A stretch of 64,000 nucleotides of DNA from Rhodococcus sp. SBT000017 (GTDB taxonomy: Bacteria; Actinomycetota; Actinomycetes; Mycobacteriales; Mycobacteriaceae), in the NCBI RefSeq assembly GCF_003688915.1, contig NZ_REFU01000001.1:868001-932000 (forward strand). Reading direction: 5' to 3'. Below the pieces are notes generated by a model. That model searched no databases. It worked only from the letters and a program-made list of their open reading frames with translations, and was not told the origin of the DNA. Position 1 is the stretch's first letter; each line of letters starts with the position of its first letter. Positions 13,903 through 23,481 of the stretch are shown one piece after another. The position numbers and the translations under genes were made by a program.

Positions 13903-14096
13903 AGTCGCCGACCTCCTCCGTATATCGAGAAAACAGATCTACTGCACTCTCACCGGTCGATCCGAGGTGCACCGTCGTGGATGTGCAAGTGCAACCGAAC
14001 GTTCCGCCGAAAGTGCACGGACCTTTACCCTACCGACAGACCGACTCCGCCGGTTGGCAAGACACCGCGATTGGTCGGCACCGGTCTGTGGGTGCG

Positions 14097-15596
14097 TCAG
14101 GTGGTGAGCTGATCGACGAGCTCTGCGGCGCTGTCGACCGACTCGAGCAGTGCACCGACGTGCGATTTGGTGCCTCGGAGCGGCTCGAGGGTCGGGATGC
14201 GAACGAGGGAGTCGCCGCCGAGATCGAAGATGACCGAGTCCCAGCTCGCCGCGGCGATGTCGGCCCCGAACTTGCGCAGGCACTCGCCGCGGAAGTAGGC
14301 CCTCGTATCCTCCGGCGGCGTGCCGACTGCATCGAGTACCTGCTGCTCGGTGACCAGTCGATCCATCGATCCGCGAGCGACCAGCCGGTTGTACAGACCT
14401 TTGTCCAGCCGCACATCGGAATACTGCAGGTCGACCAGATGCAGCCGCGGAGCCGACCACCCGAGCCCCTCCCGCTGGCGGAAGCCTTCGAGCAGGCGCA
14501 GTTTCGCGGGCCAGTCCAGCAGGTGGGCACACTCCATCGGATCCCGCTCGAGCAGGTCGAGAACCATGGCCCACTTGTCGAGCACGTCCAGCGCGCGCGC
14601 ATCGCCACTGCCCTCGGCGGCCACGAATTTCGCAACGCGCTGGTGGTAGATCCGCTGCAGCGCAAGCCCGGTGAGTTCGCGGCCGTCGGCGAGTGCGACG
14701 GCCTTGCGCAGCGTCGGATCGTGGCTGATCTGATGGACTGCGGTCACCGGCCTGGCCAGCTGCAGATCGGACAGATCGACTCCCGCTTCGATGATGTCGA
14801 GCACGAGCGCTGTGGTGCCGACCTTGAGGTAAGTCGACATCTCGGCGAGGTTCGCGTCGCCGATGATGCAATGCAGGCGGCGATACTTGTCCGCGTCCGC
14901 GTGCGGTTCGTCGCGCGTGTTGATGATGCCGCGCTTGAGGGTGGTCTCGAGGCCCACCTCCACCTCGATGTAGTCCGCCCGCTGCGAAAGCTGGAAGCCC
15001 GCTTCGTCACCGGACTGGCCGATTCCGACGCGTCCCGACCCGGTGATGACCTGCCTCGAGGCGAAGAACGGCGACAGACCGGCGATGACCGCCGAGAACG
15101 GCGTCTCGCGCGACATCAGGTAGTTCTCGTGGGTGCCGTACGACGCACCTTTACCGTCGACGTTGTTCTTGTACAGCTGAAGGCGCGGCGCTCCCGGGAC
15201 GCTCGACGCGTGGCGGGCGGCGGCTTCCATCACGCGCTCGCCTGCCTTGTCCCAGATGACTGCGTCCAGCGGGTCACGTACCTCCGGAGCCGAGTACTCG
15301 GGGTGAGCGTGATCGACGTACAGGCGGGCACCGTTGGTGAGAATCATGTTGGCTGCGCCGATCTCGTCGGCGTCGATCACCGGAGCCGGGCCGCTGAAGC
15401 GTCCTAGGTCGAAGCCGCGGGCATCACGCAGCGGCGACTCGACCTCGTAGTCCCAGCGCGTGCGCTTGGCCCGAGGCACTCCGGCGGCTGCCGCGTACGC
15501 CAACACCGCCTGGGTGGACGTCAGGATCGGGTTGGCGGTGGGTTCGGTGGGCGAAGAAATGCCGTACTCGACCTCGATACCGATGATGCGCTGCAT
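14097..15596 (-). CDS. dop: Pup deamidase/depupylase Dop
   Basis: 499 residues, PafA-like fold. Starts [16 protein letters not shown]; the extra loop near residues 40-75 ([16 protein letters not shown] region) and the longer chain separate it from PafA. Shared nucleotide-binding motifs include [21 protein letters not shown] and [20 protein letters not shown]. It deamidates Pup's C-terminal Gln and also removes Pup from substrates. The C-terminus [11 protein letters not shown] is conserved in type. ATG 15596 is fixed by TAGGCT 6 bases upstream. An 11-bp hairpin separates it from mpa. Confidence 0.95.
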   Translation of the reverse strand: MQRIIGIEVEYGISSPTEPTANPILTSTQAVLAYAAAAGVPRAKRTRWDYEVESPLRDARGFDLGRFSGPAPVIDADEIGAANMILTNGARLYVDHAHPEYSAPEVRDPLDAVIWDKAGERVMEAAARHASSVPGAPRLQLYKNNVDGKGASYGTHENYLMSRETPFSAVIAGLSPFFASRQVITGSGRVGIGQSGDEAGFQLSQRADYIEVEVGLETTLKRGIINTRDEPHADADKYRRLHCIIGDANLAEMSTYLKVGTTALVLDIIEAGVDLSDLQLARPVTAVHQISHDPTLRKAVALADGRELTGLALQRIYHQRVAKFVAAEGSGDARALDVLDKWAMVLDLLERDPMECAHLLDWPAKLRLLEGFRQREGLGWSAPRLHLVDLQYSDVRLDKGLYNRLVARGSMDRLVTEQQVLDAVGTPPEDTRAYFRGECLRKFGADIAAASWDSVIFDLGGDSLVRIPTLEPLRGTKSHVGALLESVDSAAELVDQLTT

Positions 15597-15602
15597 AAGT
15601 CG

Positions 15603-15608
15603 AGCCTA
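15603..15608 (-). promoter_or_regulatory. leaderless -10 hexamer of dop
   Basis: TAGGCT on the minus strand, 6 bases before ATG 15596, just downstream of the hairpin that follows mpa. Confidence 0.6.
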
Positions 15609-15626
15609 GACGGCCGACAGATGCAG

Positions 15627-15659
15627 TTCGGGGCGCGCCCTGTGCGGACGCGCCCCGAA
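15627..15659 (-). terminator. GC-rich hairpin after mpa
   Basis: Perfect 11-bp stem TTCGGGGCGCG / CGCGCCCCGAA with an 11-nt loop, starting about 18 bp after the mpa stop in the direction of transcription. No T-run follows, which is common for actinobacterial terminators. It isolates mpa from dop. Confidence 0.6.
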
Positions 15660-15677
15660 AACTGCTCAGCGATGGAT

Positions 15678-17441
15678 CTACAGGTACTGGCCGGTATTGG
15701 CCTCGGTGTCGATCGCCCGGCTCGCGCTGGCGTTCTTGCCGGTGACCAGCGTGCGGATGTAGACGATCCGCTCGCCCTTCTTGCCGGAGATTCGAGCCCA
15801 GTCGTCCGGGTTCGTGGTGTTCGGCAGGTCTTCGTTCTCGGCGAACTCGTCGACGATGGAGTCGAAGAGGTGTTGGATTCGCAGACCGCCGTTGCCGGTT
15901 TCGAGTACCGATTTGATGGCGTACTTCTTCGCGCGGTCGACGATGTTCTGAATCATGGCACCGGAGTTGAAGTCCTTGAAGTACAGAACTTCCTTGTCTC
16001 CGTTGGCATACGTCACCTCGAGGAAGCGGTTGTCGTCGCTTTCGGCGTACATGCGCTCGACGACACGGTCGATCATCCCTCGGATGCAGGCAGCGCGGTC
16101 TCCGCCGAACTCGGCGACATCGTCGGCGTTGACCGGCAGCGAGTCGGTCAGGTACTTGGAGAAGATGTCCTGTGCCGATTCGGCGTCGGGCCGCTCGATC
16201 TTGATCTTCACGTCCAGGCGACCGGGCCGCAGGATCGCGGGGTCGATCATGTCCTCACGGTTGGAAGCACCGATCACGATCACGTTCTCGAGCCCCTCCA
16301 CGCCGTCGATCTCCGCGAGCAGCTGCGGCACGACCGTCGTCTCGACGTCGGACGAGACGCCCGAACCACGGGTGCGGAAGATCGAATCCATCTCGTCGAA
16401 GAACACGATGACCGGGGTGCCCTCGGACGCCTTCTCCCGTGCGCGCTGGAAGATCATCCGGATGTGACGCTCTGTCTCGCCGACGAACTTGTTGAGCAGT
16501 TCGGGGCCCTTGATGTTGAGGAAGAACGACTTCGCTTCCTTGGCGTCCTGCCCGCGGGCCTCGGCGATCTTCTTGGCCAACGAGTTGGCAACCGCCTTGG
16601 CGATCAACGTCTTTCCGCAACCGGGAGGGCCGTACAGCAGCACACCCTTGGGCGGACGCAGCGAGTACTCGCGAAACAGATCCTTGTGCAGGAACGGCAG
16701 TTCGACGGCGTCGCGAATCTGCTCGATCTGTCGACCGAGACCACCGATGTCCTCGTATCCGACGTCCGGCACCTCTTCGAGGACCAGGTCCTCCACCTCG
16801 GCCTTGGGGACACGCTCGAAGGCGTAGCCGGCCTTGGTGTCGACGAGCAGGGAATCGCCGGGGCGGAGTTTGCGGGACGGTTCGTCCGGGTCGATGGGGC
16901 CCTCGTCGTTGACCATGTCGATCAACGGCTTGGCCAGCCACACGACTCGCTCCTCGTCGGCGTGACCGACGACGAGTGCCCTCGATCCGTCGCCCAGAAG
17001 CTCACGCAGAGTGCTGATTTCGCCGACCTGGTCGAAGGTGCAGGCCTCGACGATGGTCAACGCTTCGTTCAGTCGCACCGTCTGTCCCGGTGCGAGTGAG
17101 TCGGCCTCGATGTTGGGTGAACACGTCAGCCTCATCTTGCGTCCGGAGGTGAACACATCGACCGTGCCGTCGTCGAAGACGCTCAGCAGAACGCCGTAGC
17201 CGCTCGGTGGTTGGCCGAGGCGGTCCACTTCCTCGCGGAGTGCGATGAGCTGTTGCCTGGCCTCTTTGAGGGTGTCCATCAACTTGGCGTTGCGGAGCGC
17301 CAGCGAATCGACGCGACCTTCGAGTTCACGTACCTGCTCGGGGGACTCCCCCAGTTGACGGCGCAATGAAGCAGCTTCGGCTCGCACGGCGTCCAGTTCG
17401 GCTCTGGCCGCGGCCACATCCGGATTGTCTGTTGAGCTCAT
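15678..17441 (-). CDS. mpa: proteasome-associated AAA ATPase Mpa (ARC)
   Basis: 587 residues. An N-terminal coiled coil (about 10-78, [21 protein letters not shown]) that captures Pup, two OB folds, then one AAA module with Walker A GPPGCGKT near residue 290, Walker [13 protein letters not shown] and arginine finger region [15 protein letters not shown]. It ends TGQYL, the tail that docks into the alpha ring and opens the gate. It unfolds pupylated substrates into the 20S core. ATG 17441 is preferred over upstream in-frame codons because GGGAGGAG lies about 8 bases before it. Confidence 0.96.
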   Translation of the reverse strand: MSSTDNPDVAAARAELDAVRAEAASLRRQLGESPEQVRELEGRVDSLALRNAKLMDTLKEARQQLIALREEVDRLGQPPSGYGVLLSVFDDGTVDVFTSGRKMRLTCSPNIEADSLAPGQTVRLNEALTIVEACTFDQVGEISTLRELLGDGSRALVVGHADEERVVWLAKPLIDMVNDEGPIDPDEPSRKLRPGDSLLVDTKAGYAFERVPKAEVEDLVLEEVPDVGYEDIGGLGRQIEQIRDAVELPFLHKDLFREYSLRPPKGVLLYGPPGCGKTLIAKAVANSLAKKIAEARGQDAKEAKSFFLNIKGPELLNKFVGETERHIRMIFQRAREKASEGTPVIVFFDEMDSIFRTRGSGVSSDVETTVVPQLLAEIDGVEGLENVIVIGASNREDMIDPAILRPGRLDVKIKIERPDAESAQDIFSKYLTDSLPVNADDVAEFGGDRAACIRGMIDRVVERMYAESDDNRFLEVTYANGDKEVLYFKDFNSGAMIQNIVDRAKKYAIKSVLETGNGGLRIQHLFDSIVDEFAENEDLPNTTNPDDWARISGKKGERIVYIRTLVTGKNASASRAIDTEANTGQYL

Positions 17442-17562
17442 GAGCGACTCCTCCCAGTGACGATCTATCAACGCTACCGGCACCGGCCCGAATGCGCGGA
17501 CCGACACCACGATCGGGACGGAGAAGCAGTGTGTCTCGACCGCACCCGAGCGTCGGTCGAGT

Positions 17563-17581
17563 TCATGTTAGCCTCACCTGA
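17563..17581 (+). promoter_or_regulatory. possible DtxR/IdeR iron box upstream of the lipoprotein gene
   Basis: TCATGTTAGCCTCACCTGA agrees with the 19-bp IdeR/DtxR consensus (recalled as TTAGGTTAGCCTAACCTAA) at 15 of 19 positions; the GTTAGCCT core is intact. It lies 40 bp before the lipoprotein start and 122 bp before mpa. Iron control is inferred only from this match. Confidence 0.35.
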
Positions 17582-17620
17582 CAAAGCAGCGGACCGACCA
17601 CGGAGTCAGGGGCTTCACCA

Positions 17621-18112
17621 GTGAAGATGCGCAATTTCTCGGTAGGTGTCGCGCTCGCGGCAGCGGTGATTTCGGTAGCCGGATGCAGCTCGGCCGACGA
17701 ATCCGATCAAACCGATCACAATTCGACGTCGGTCGCCGAGAGCAGCGCCCCGGCAACCGATGCACCCGCCGTCGCTCCCCCGACATCCGATGAACTCGAA
17801 GCATCTCTGCTGCAACTGGTGGCCCCGAACGTCGACGCAGCGACGAAGGCGGCCTCGGTCGAGAACGGGCAAGCACGCCTGACCAACCTCGACACGATGA
17901 CCGCGGCCCTGGCGAACTACGGGGCGATCACGTTCGAGGTTGCCGAACCGACGGTCGAGGGCGAGACATCCACCGCCGACGTCGCGATCGCCACTCCTCG
18001 GGGAACGGCAGCTCCGTCCCCTCAGACCTGGGTGCTGATCGACGGCGAGTGGAAGCTTTCCGATGCCAGCACCTGCCAGATTCTCGCGATGGGACAGGCT
18101 CCCTGCTCCTAG
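17621..18112 (+). CDS. small secreted lipoprotein
   Basis: 163 residues. Signal peptide KMRNFSVGVALAAAVISVAG with lipobox VAGC, so lipidation at Cys22 is expected; a Ser/Thr/Ala linker follows. The rest (about 60-160) resembles a low-molecular-weight antigen MTB12-like fold, ending in a Cys pair (STCQ, APCS) and the phrase TWVLIDGEWKLSD typical of NTF2-like lipoproteins. Gene order matches the mycobacterial lppK position between mpa and trmI, but sequence identity to LppK was not tested. Start is GTG 17621 or ATG 17627. A possible iron box lies just upstream. Confidence 0.78.
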   Translation: MKMRNFSVGVALAAAVISVAGCSSADESDQTDHNSTSVAESSAPATDAPAVAPPTSDELEASLLQLVAPNVDAATKAASVENGQARLTNLDTMTAALANYGAITFEVAEPTVEGETSTADVAIATPRGTAAPSPQTWVLIDGEWKLSDASTCQILAMGQAPCS

Positions 18113-18121
18113 ACCGAGAGG

Positions 18122-19243
<1,122 letters not shown>

Positions 19244-19283
19244 TCAGACTACGGCCTTGACCGAAGATGTCGGACCAACGGCA

Positions 19284-19289
19284 TAGGGT
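19284..19289 (+). promoter_or_regulatory. leaderless -10 hexamer of the RecB-like nuclease gene
   Basis: TAGGGT, 7 bases before GTG 19297. Confidence 0.55.
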
Positions 19290-19296
19290 CGCAGTC

Positions 19297-20205
19297 GTGA
19301 GTATTTCCGTGTCGACGCCCATCGACTTGCCTCTACTCGATCCCGGCGACAGTGCGCACCAGTCGCCGTCGATGTCCGGCTCCCGCAGTACACCGGCGTT
19401 GTCGCCTTCGCGCGCAGGTGATTTCAAGCAGTGCCCGCTCCTCTATCGCCTTCGAGCCGTCGACCGAATTCCCGAGGTCTCCACCGAAGCTCAGGTGAAG
19501 GGAACTGTGGTGCATGCCGCACTGGAGGCCCTGTACGCGTTGCCCGCACAGGATCGTGTGCCGACCACTGCACGAGAGCTTGTCGATCCGGCGTGGGAAC
19601 GAGTGGTCGCGCGGTCGCCCGACATCGAGACTCTGGTTCCGGTGGACGAACGACCGGCGTTTCTCGACCGGGCTCGCGCGCTGGTCGCCGGCTATTACGA
19701 ACTCGAAGACCCCACCCGGTTCGAGCCCGAATCCTGCGAACAGCGAGTGGAGGTGGTGCTGGACGACGGTACTCCGCTGCGCGGGTTCATCGATCGGATC
19801 GACGTTGCACCGAACGGGATGATCCGTGTCGTCGACTACAAGACGGGCCGGGCGCCGCGGGAGTTCACCGAGTCCAAGGCGCTGTTCCAGATGAAGTTCT
19901 ATGCCCTGATGATCATGCGGATGCGTGGAGTCGTTCCGGCGCAACTGAAGTTGATGTATCTCTCCGACAAACAGGAGCTGACCTACACCCCCGACGAGGG
20001 CGAACTGCGCAGGTTCGAGCGCATGCTCTCCGCGATCTGGAAAGCGATTCTGGCCGCAGGCGAGACCGGTGATTTCCGCGCCAAACGGGGTGCGTTGTGC
20101 AAGTGGTGCGATCACCAGGCGCTGTGTCCGGAGTTCGGTGGTACTCCCCCGCCGTATCCGGGGTGGCCCAGGGCCGCTGCCGAACCGGTGGGAGCCGAGC
20201 TGTGA
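19297..20205 (+). CDS. RecB/Cas4-like exonuclease with four-cysteine cluster
   Basis: 302 residues. PD-(D/E)XK nuclease motifs are KGTVVHAALEAL (His), LRGFIDRIDVAPNG (Asp) and IRVVDYKTGRAP (Asp-x-Lys). One cysteine near the N-terminus (FKQCPLLYRLR) and three near the C-terminus (CKWCDHQALCPEF) match the iron-sulphur clasp of AddB and Cas4 nucleases. No helicase domain is present. Role is inferred as DNA repair; M. tuberculosis has a similar gene next to trmI. GTG 19297 is set by the leaderless promoter, and the stop overlaps the next gene. Confidence 0.85.
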   Translation: MSISVSTPIDLPLLDPGDSAHQSPSMSGSRSTPALSPSRAGDFKQCPLLYRLRAVDRIPEVSTEAQVKGTVVHAALEALYALPAQDRVPTTARELVDPAWERVVARSPDIETLVPVDERPAFLDRARALVAGYYELEDPTRFEPESCEQRVEVVLDDGTPLRGFIDRIDVAPNGMIRVVDYKTGRAPREFTESKALFQMKFYALMIMRMRGVVPAQLKLMYLSDKQELTYTPDEGELRRFERMLSAIWKAILAAGETGDFRAKRGALCKWCDHQALCPEFGGTPPPYPGWPRAAAEPVGAEL

Positions 20206-21014
20206 CGGTTCCGAACGCCTTCTTCGTTCCCGCCGGTGTCGGTAGTGAGGGCCACGAGAGGGTCACCGCGACCGAGCACACCGTCAGCCTGTGGGCACCG
20301 ACGATGCAGCACGGGGCTCCACCTTCGGCGCTGTTGGTTCGTGCGCTCGAACGAGTGGACGCCAGGGAGGACACCCGCATCAGTCGCGTGGCCGTCGACA
20401 TCCTCGGGCCGGTTCCGGTCGGGGACATCGAGATCCGAGCGTGGACGGAGCGTCCCGGCACCAATATCGAGCTCGTCGTGGCGGAACTCTGGGCGGACGG
20501 CACCTCGGGAACTGCGCGGGCGGTGGCCCGTGGCAGCGCATGGCGTATGCGCACCACGCCGACCGACGACGTTGCGCACTCGGGCGATCCGGTGATGCGA
20601 CCGGTGAGCGACGGTGTCGACTACACGTTCGGTGGCACCTGGTCGTCGGGTTATCTCGACGCCGTCGAGTTCAAGATCCTCACCGGGCTCGGTGCCGATG
20701 GGCCGGGCGAGATCTGGGCCAGGCCCATACCTGCTCTCGTGCAGGGTGAATCGATGACATCCCTGGAAAGACTCTTCTCGATTGCGGACATCGCGAACGG
20801 AATCGGAGCGAAGCTCCCGATCGACGAATGGACGTTCTTGAACACCGACCTGACCGTGCACGTGTTCCGAGTGCCGCAGGGCGAATGGATCGGGGTGTCG
20901 GCCGAGACCTCCACCGGGCCGGACGGTATCGCGATGTGTGCGGGCACACTCAGCGACGAACTGGGACCGGTCGGGCGCATCGCTCAGACGGTGCTGGTTC
21001 GGCGTCGCAGCTGA
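20202..21014 (+). CDS. acyl-CoA thioesterase family protein (double hotdog)
   Basis: 270 residues. Two hotdog-like halves: an N-terminal segment (HTVSLWAPTMQHGAPPSALL, ARVAVDILGPVPVGDIEI-type strands) and a C-terminal one (FSIADIANGIGAKLPIDEWTFLNTDLTVHVFR). It resembles TesB-like thioesterases that hydrolyse acyl-CoA. GTG 20202 overlaps the nuclease stop (GTGA), so the two are coupled although their functions seem unrelated. It ends just before a 33-bp tandem repeat. Confidence 0.8.
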   Translation: MTVPNAFFVPAGVGSEGHERVTATEHTVSLWAPTMQHGAPPSALLVRALERVDAREDTRISRVAVDILGPVPVGDIEIRAWTERPGTNIELVVAELWADGTSGTARAVARGSAWRMRTTPTDDVAHSGDPVMRPVSDGVDYTFGGTWSSGYLDAVEFKILTGLGADGPGEIWARPIPALVQGESMTSLERLFSIADIANGIGAKLPIDEWTFLNTDLTVHVFRVPQGEWIGVSAETSTGPDGIAMCAGTLSDELGPVGRIAQTVLVRRRS

Positions 21015-21018
21015 CGAG

Positions 21019-21123
21019 TCAGGGCAGGAGTGGAGCCTGCGGAACGACCAGTCAGGGCAGGAGTGGAGCCTGCGGAACGACCAGTCAGGGCAGGAGTGGA
21101 GCCTGCGGAACGACCAGTCAGGG
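21019..21123. repeat. 33-bp tandem repeat, 3.2 copies, between convergent genes
   Basis: Three identical 33-bp units (21019-21051, 21052-21084, 21085-21117) plus TCAGGG. Each unit begins TCAGGGCAGGAGTGGAGCCT and ends GCGGAACGACCAG. Within each, GCAGG and CCTGC can pair around a 7-nt loop. The last partial unit contains the stop codon of the convergent thioesterase gene (TGA on the minus strand, 21118-21120). A related single copy occurs at 32152-32180. Confidence 0.95.
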
Positions 21124-21564
21124 TGTAGTCGGTCGAGGTGTGTGGGCCTTGACGACGGTGCCCTGGGCGACTGCGACGACGCGTTCCTTCTCGCCGTCGA
21201 TCGAGTGAACGGTGCAGTGGCAGACGGCCTGGCTGCGTGTGACTGACACGGCGTGTGCGCGGGCGATCAGGTACTCGCCCTTTGCCGGCCTCGCAAAATC
21301 GACGGTGCACTGCGATGTCACCGCGTCCCCGCCGAGTGCGACTCCACCGGCGAAGGTCACGGCGTTGTCGGCGAGATAGCTGATGACGCCGCCGTGCACG
21401 AAACCGTGTTGCTGCTGCAACTCGGGCCTGTTTCGGAGCCGAACTTCGACGTGACCTCCGGCCGTCGAGATCAGTTCGGCACCGAGCAACCGGGTGAACG
21501 GCTGCGCGTCGAACACGGCCCGCGCCAGACGGGCGAGATTCTGTTCGGAAGTATCGGATGTCAT
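21118..21564 (-). CDS. PaaI-like hotdog thioesterase
   Basis: 148 residues. Single hotdog fold with HGFVHGGVISYLADNAVTFA, the PaaI-family helix carrying the active-site region, then TSQCTVDFARPAKGEYLIARA. These enzymes hydrolyse aromatic or short-chain acyl-CoAs. ATG 21564 starts 26 bp after hisG ends on the same strand, so it could be the last gene of the metH-HAD-hisE-hisG run. Its stop codon lies in a tandem-repeat unit, meaning the array may have grown from its 3' end. Confidence 0.87.
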   Translation of the reverse strand: MTSDTSEQNLARLARAVFDAQPFTRLLGAELISTAGGHVEVRLRNRPELQQQHGFVHGGVISYLADNAVTFAGGVALGGDAVTSQCTVDFARPAKGEYLIARAHAVSVTRSQAVCHCTVHSIDGEKERVVAVAQGTVVKAHTPRPTTP

Positions 21565-21590
21565 GCGCCCCCCAGACGGCCGGACCGGAT

Positions 21591-22442
21591 TCAGAACGCC
21601 CGGCAGGACCTGATGTCGGAGGCGAGGATCGCCTTGGCGCCCAACTCGGCGAGCTGATCCATGACGTTGTTGTGCACCTTGCGAGAAACCATGGCGCGCA
21701 CGGCAACCCAATTGTCGTCGACCATCGGGGCGAGGGTCGGTGATTCGATTCCGGGGGTGATCTTCACGGCCTCGTCGAGGATCGACTTGGGGCAGTCGTA
21801 ATCGAGCATCAGGTACTGCTGTGCGAAGACGACGCCCTGCACGCGGGCGATGAGTTGCTTGCGTGCGGAGTCGGTGCCCGGTGTGCCTGCTCGTTCGATC
21901 AACACACCCTCCGAATCGCAGAGGGATTCGCCGAAGGCCACGAGGTTGTTCTGACGCAGCGAGCGTCCCGACTCCACGACGTCGGCGATCGCGTCGGCGA
22001 CCCCGAGCTGAATGGAGATCTCGACTGCTCCGTCGAGGCGAATGACCGTTGCTTCGAGTCCTCTGGCGGCCAGATCCTTGCGCACCAGGTTGGGATAGGA
22101 CGTGGCGATGCGCAGTCCGCCCAGGTCCTCGGGTGCCCACTGCTTGCCCGCGGGTGCGGCGTAGCGGAAGGTCGATCGACCGAATCCGAGTGCCAGCCGT
22201 TCCTCGACCGCGGCACCCGAATCGAGAGCCAGGTCGCGTCCGGTGATGCCCAGATCCAATTGACCGGATCCGACGTAGATCGCGATGTCCTTGGGACGCA
22301 GAAAGAAGAACTCGACGCCGTTCGCCGGGTCGAGAACCGTCAGGTCCTTGGAATCGCTTCGGCGTCGGTAGCCGGCTTCACTGAGAATTTCGGCGGCGGA
22401 CTCGGAGAGAGCGCCCTTGTTGGGTACGGCTACGCGCAGCAT
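21591..22442 (-). CDS. hisG: ATP phosphoribosyltransferase (long form)
   Basis: 283 residues, the long form with the C-terminal regulatory domain for histidine feedback (about 205-283). Starts [20 protein letters not shown]; the PRPP-binding loop is [22 protein letters not shown] and [17 protein letters not shown] is conserved. It catalyses the first step of histidine synthesis. ATG 22442 is preceded by GGAAG. It lies 47 bp after hisE, so the two act as one transcript for steps one and two. Confidence 0.96.
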   Translation of the reverse strand: MLRVAVPNKGALSESAAEILSEAGYRRRSDSKDLTVLDPANGVEFFFLRPKDIAIYVGSGQLDLGITGRDLALDSGAAVEERLALGFGRSTFRYAAPAGKQWAPEDLGGLRIATSYPNLVRKDLAARGLEATVIRLDGAVEISIQLGVADAIADVVESGRSLRQNNLVAFGESLCDSEGVLIERAGTPGTDSARKQLIARVQGVVFAQQYLMLDYDCPKSILDEAVKITPGIESPTLAPMVDDNWVAVRAMVSRKVHNNVMDQLAELGAKAILASDIRSCRAF

Positions 22443-22489
22443 GGAGTCTTCCTTGTTCGACGAGTTCGTGAGTGACATGCGGATCGAAC

Positions 22490-22753
22490 TCACAGATGCT
22501 TGTAGACGTCCTCGAGTTCGAGGCCTCTGCCCACCATCATCACCTGTACCCAGTAGAGGAGCTGTGAGATCTCCTCGGCGAGCGCCTCGTCGCTCTCGTG
22601 CTCGGCAGCGATCCACACTTCACCGGCTTCTTCGAGGACCTTCTTGCCCTGGAAATGAACTCCCGCGTCCAACGCTGCTACGGTGCCCGAACCCTCGGGA
22701 CGGGTCTTCGAGCGGTCGGTGAGCTCGGCGAACAGCGAATCGAAAGTCTTCAC
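22490..22753 (-). CDS. hisE: phosphoribosyl-ATP pyrophosphatase
   Basis: 87 residues, the usual length for the stand-alone MazG-like HisE. Metal-binding [16 protein letters not shown] with later [13 protein letters not shown] gives the Glu/Asp cluster. It hydrolyses phosphoribosyl-ATP to phosphoribosyl-AMP, step two of histidine synthesis. It sits upstream of hisG in the same orientation, the order found in mycobacteria. Confidence 0.96.
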   Translation of the reverse strand: MKTFDSLFAELTDRSKTRPEGSGTVAALDAGVHFQGKKVLEEAGEVWIAAEHESDEALAEEISQLLYWVQVMMVGRGLELEDVYKHL

Positions 22754-22803
22754 GGCTGGTTATTCTTTCACGTCGTCGCTCGGGTACACGAATACGGTCG
22801 AGA

Positions 22804-23481
22804 TCAGGGTGTTCGGCCTGACCAAGCCCGCCGGACGTCGTCGGCAGTCAGACCGAGCAGACCGTCACGGATGGTGTAGCCCGGAGCTTGTGCCACCGCG
22901 ATCTCCGAGGGAACGACCAGTACCGGACAGCCCGCCGTGTGGGCAGAGAGCGATCCGGTGGGCGAATCCTCGACCGCAAGGCACGACGCGGTGTCGAGTC
23001 CGAGCAACGCAGCACCGCGTAGGTATGGAGCCGGGTGCGGTTTGCCTGCCTCGACCTCGTCGCCGGTGACCGTGATGTCGAAGTACTCGCGCCCCAGGGT
23101 GTCCAGAGCCCGCTCGACCAGACCCCGCTCGGTGTTGGTGACCAGCCCGGTGGACAGGCCCATCTCGCGCACGAGCGCAAGAGCGTCCTTGGCACCGGGC
23201 CGCCACGGAATCCCCTCGGCGAACAGGTCTCCGACGCGGGCCGTCAGCCACTCGCGCCCCTCGGACAGATGCTCGTCGGTGACCGCGACGGAGGCGTTGG
23301 CCAGCACCTTGCTCAGTGCGTCCCGCATGGAGTTGCCGAGGGTGCTCTCGCGCACCTCGGTACTGAGCTCCGTTCCCAGCGTGCGGGAGTACTCACCGAT
23401 AGCAACGTCCCAGATCTTCTCCGAGTCGAGCAGTGTGCCGTCCATGTCCCACAGGACACCGTGCAGGTGGGTGCTAGACAT
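22804..23481 (-). CDS. HAD-superfamily phosphatase (beta-phosphoglucomutase-like)
   Basis: 225 residues. Nucleophile motif WDMDGTLLD (Asp12, Asp14), TNTERGLVERAL motif II, VEAGKPHPAPYL (Lys, motif III) and LAVEDSPTG (motif IV). A helical cap follows motif I, as in subfamily I HAD enzymes that dephosphorylate small metabolites. The substrate is not evident. ATG 23481 overlaps the metH stop by 8 bp, so translation is probably coupled to metH. Mycobacteria have a HAD-type gene in this general neighbourhood. Confidence 0.87.
   Translation of the reverse strand: MSSTHLHGVLWDMDGTLLDSEKIWDVAIGEYSRTLGTELSTEVRESTLGNSMRDALSKVLANASVAVTDEHLSEGREWLTARVGDLFAEGIPWRPGAKDALALVREMGLSTGLVTNTERGLVERALDTLGREYFDITVTGDEVEAGKPHPAPYLRGAALLGLDTASCLAVEDSPTGSLSAHTAGCPVLVVPSEIAVAQAPGYTIRDGLLGLTADDVRRAWSGRTP

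Noticed and set aside
14097..15596. Second pafA gene
   Set aside because: The extra N-terminal loop and greater length identify Dop rather than a PafA duplicate.
21019..21123. CRISPR array
   Set aside because: Units are directly adjacent with no spacers and there are no Cas genes.
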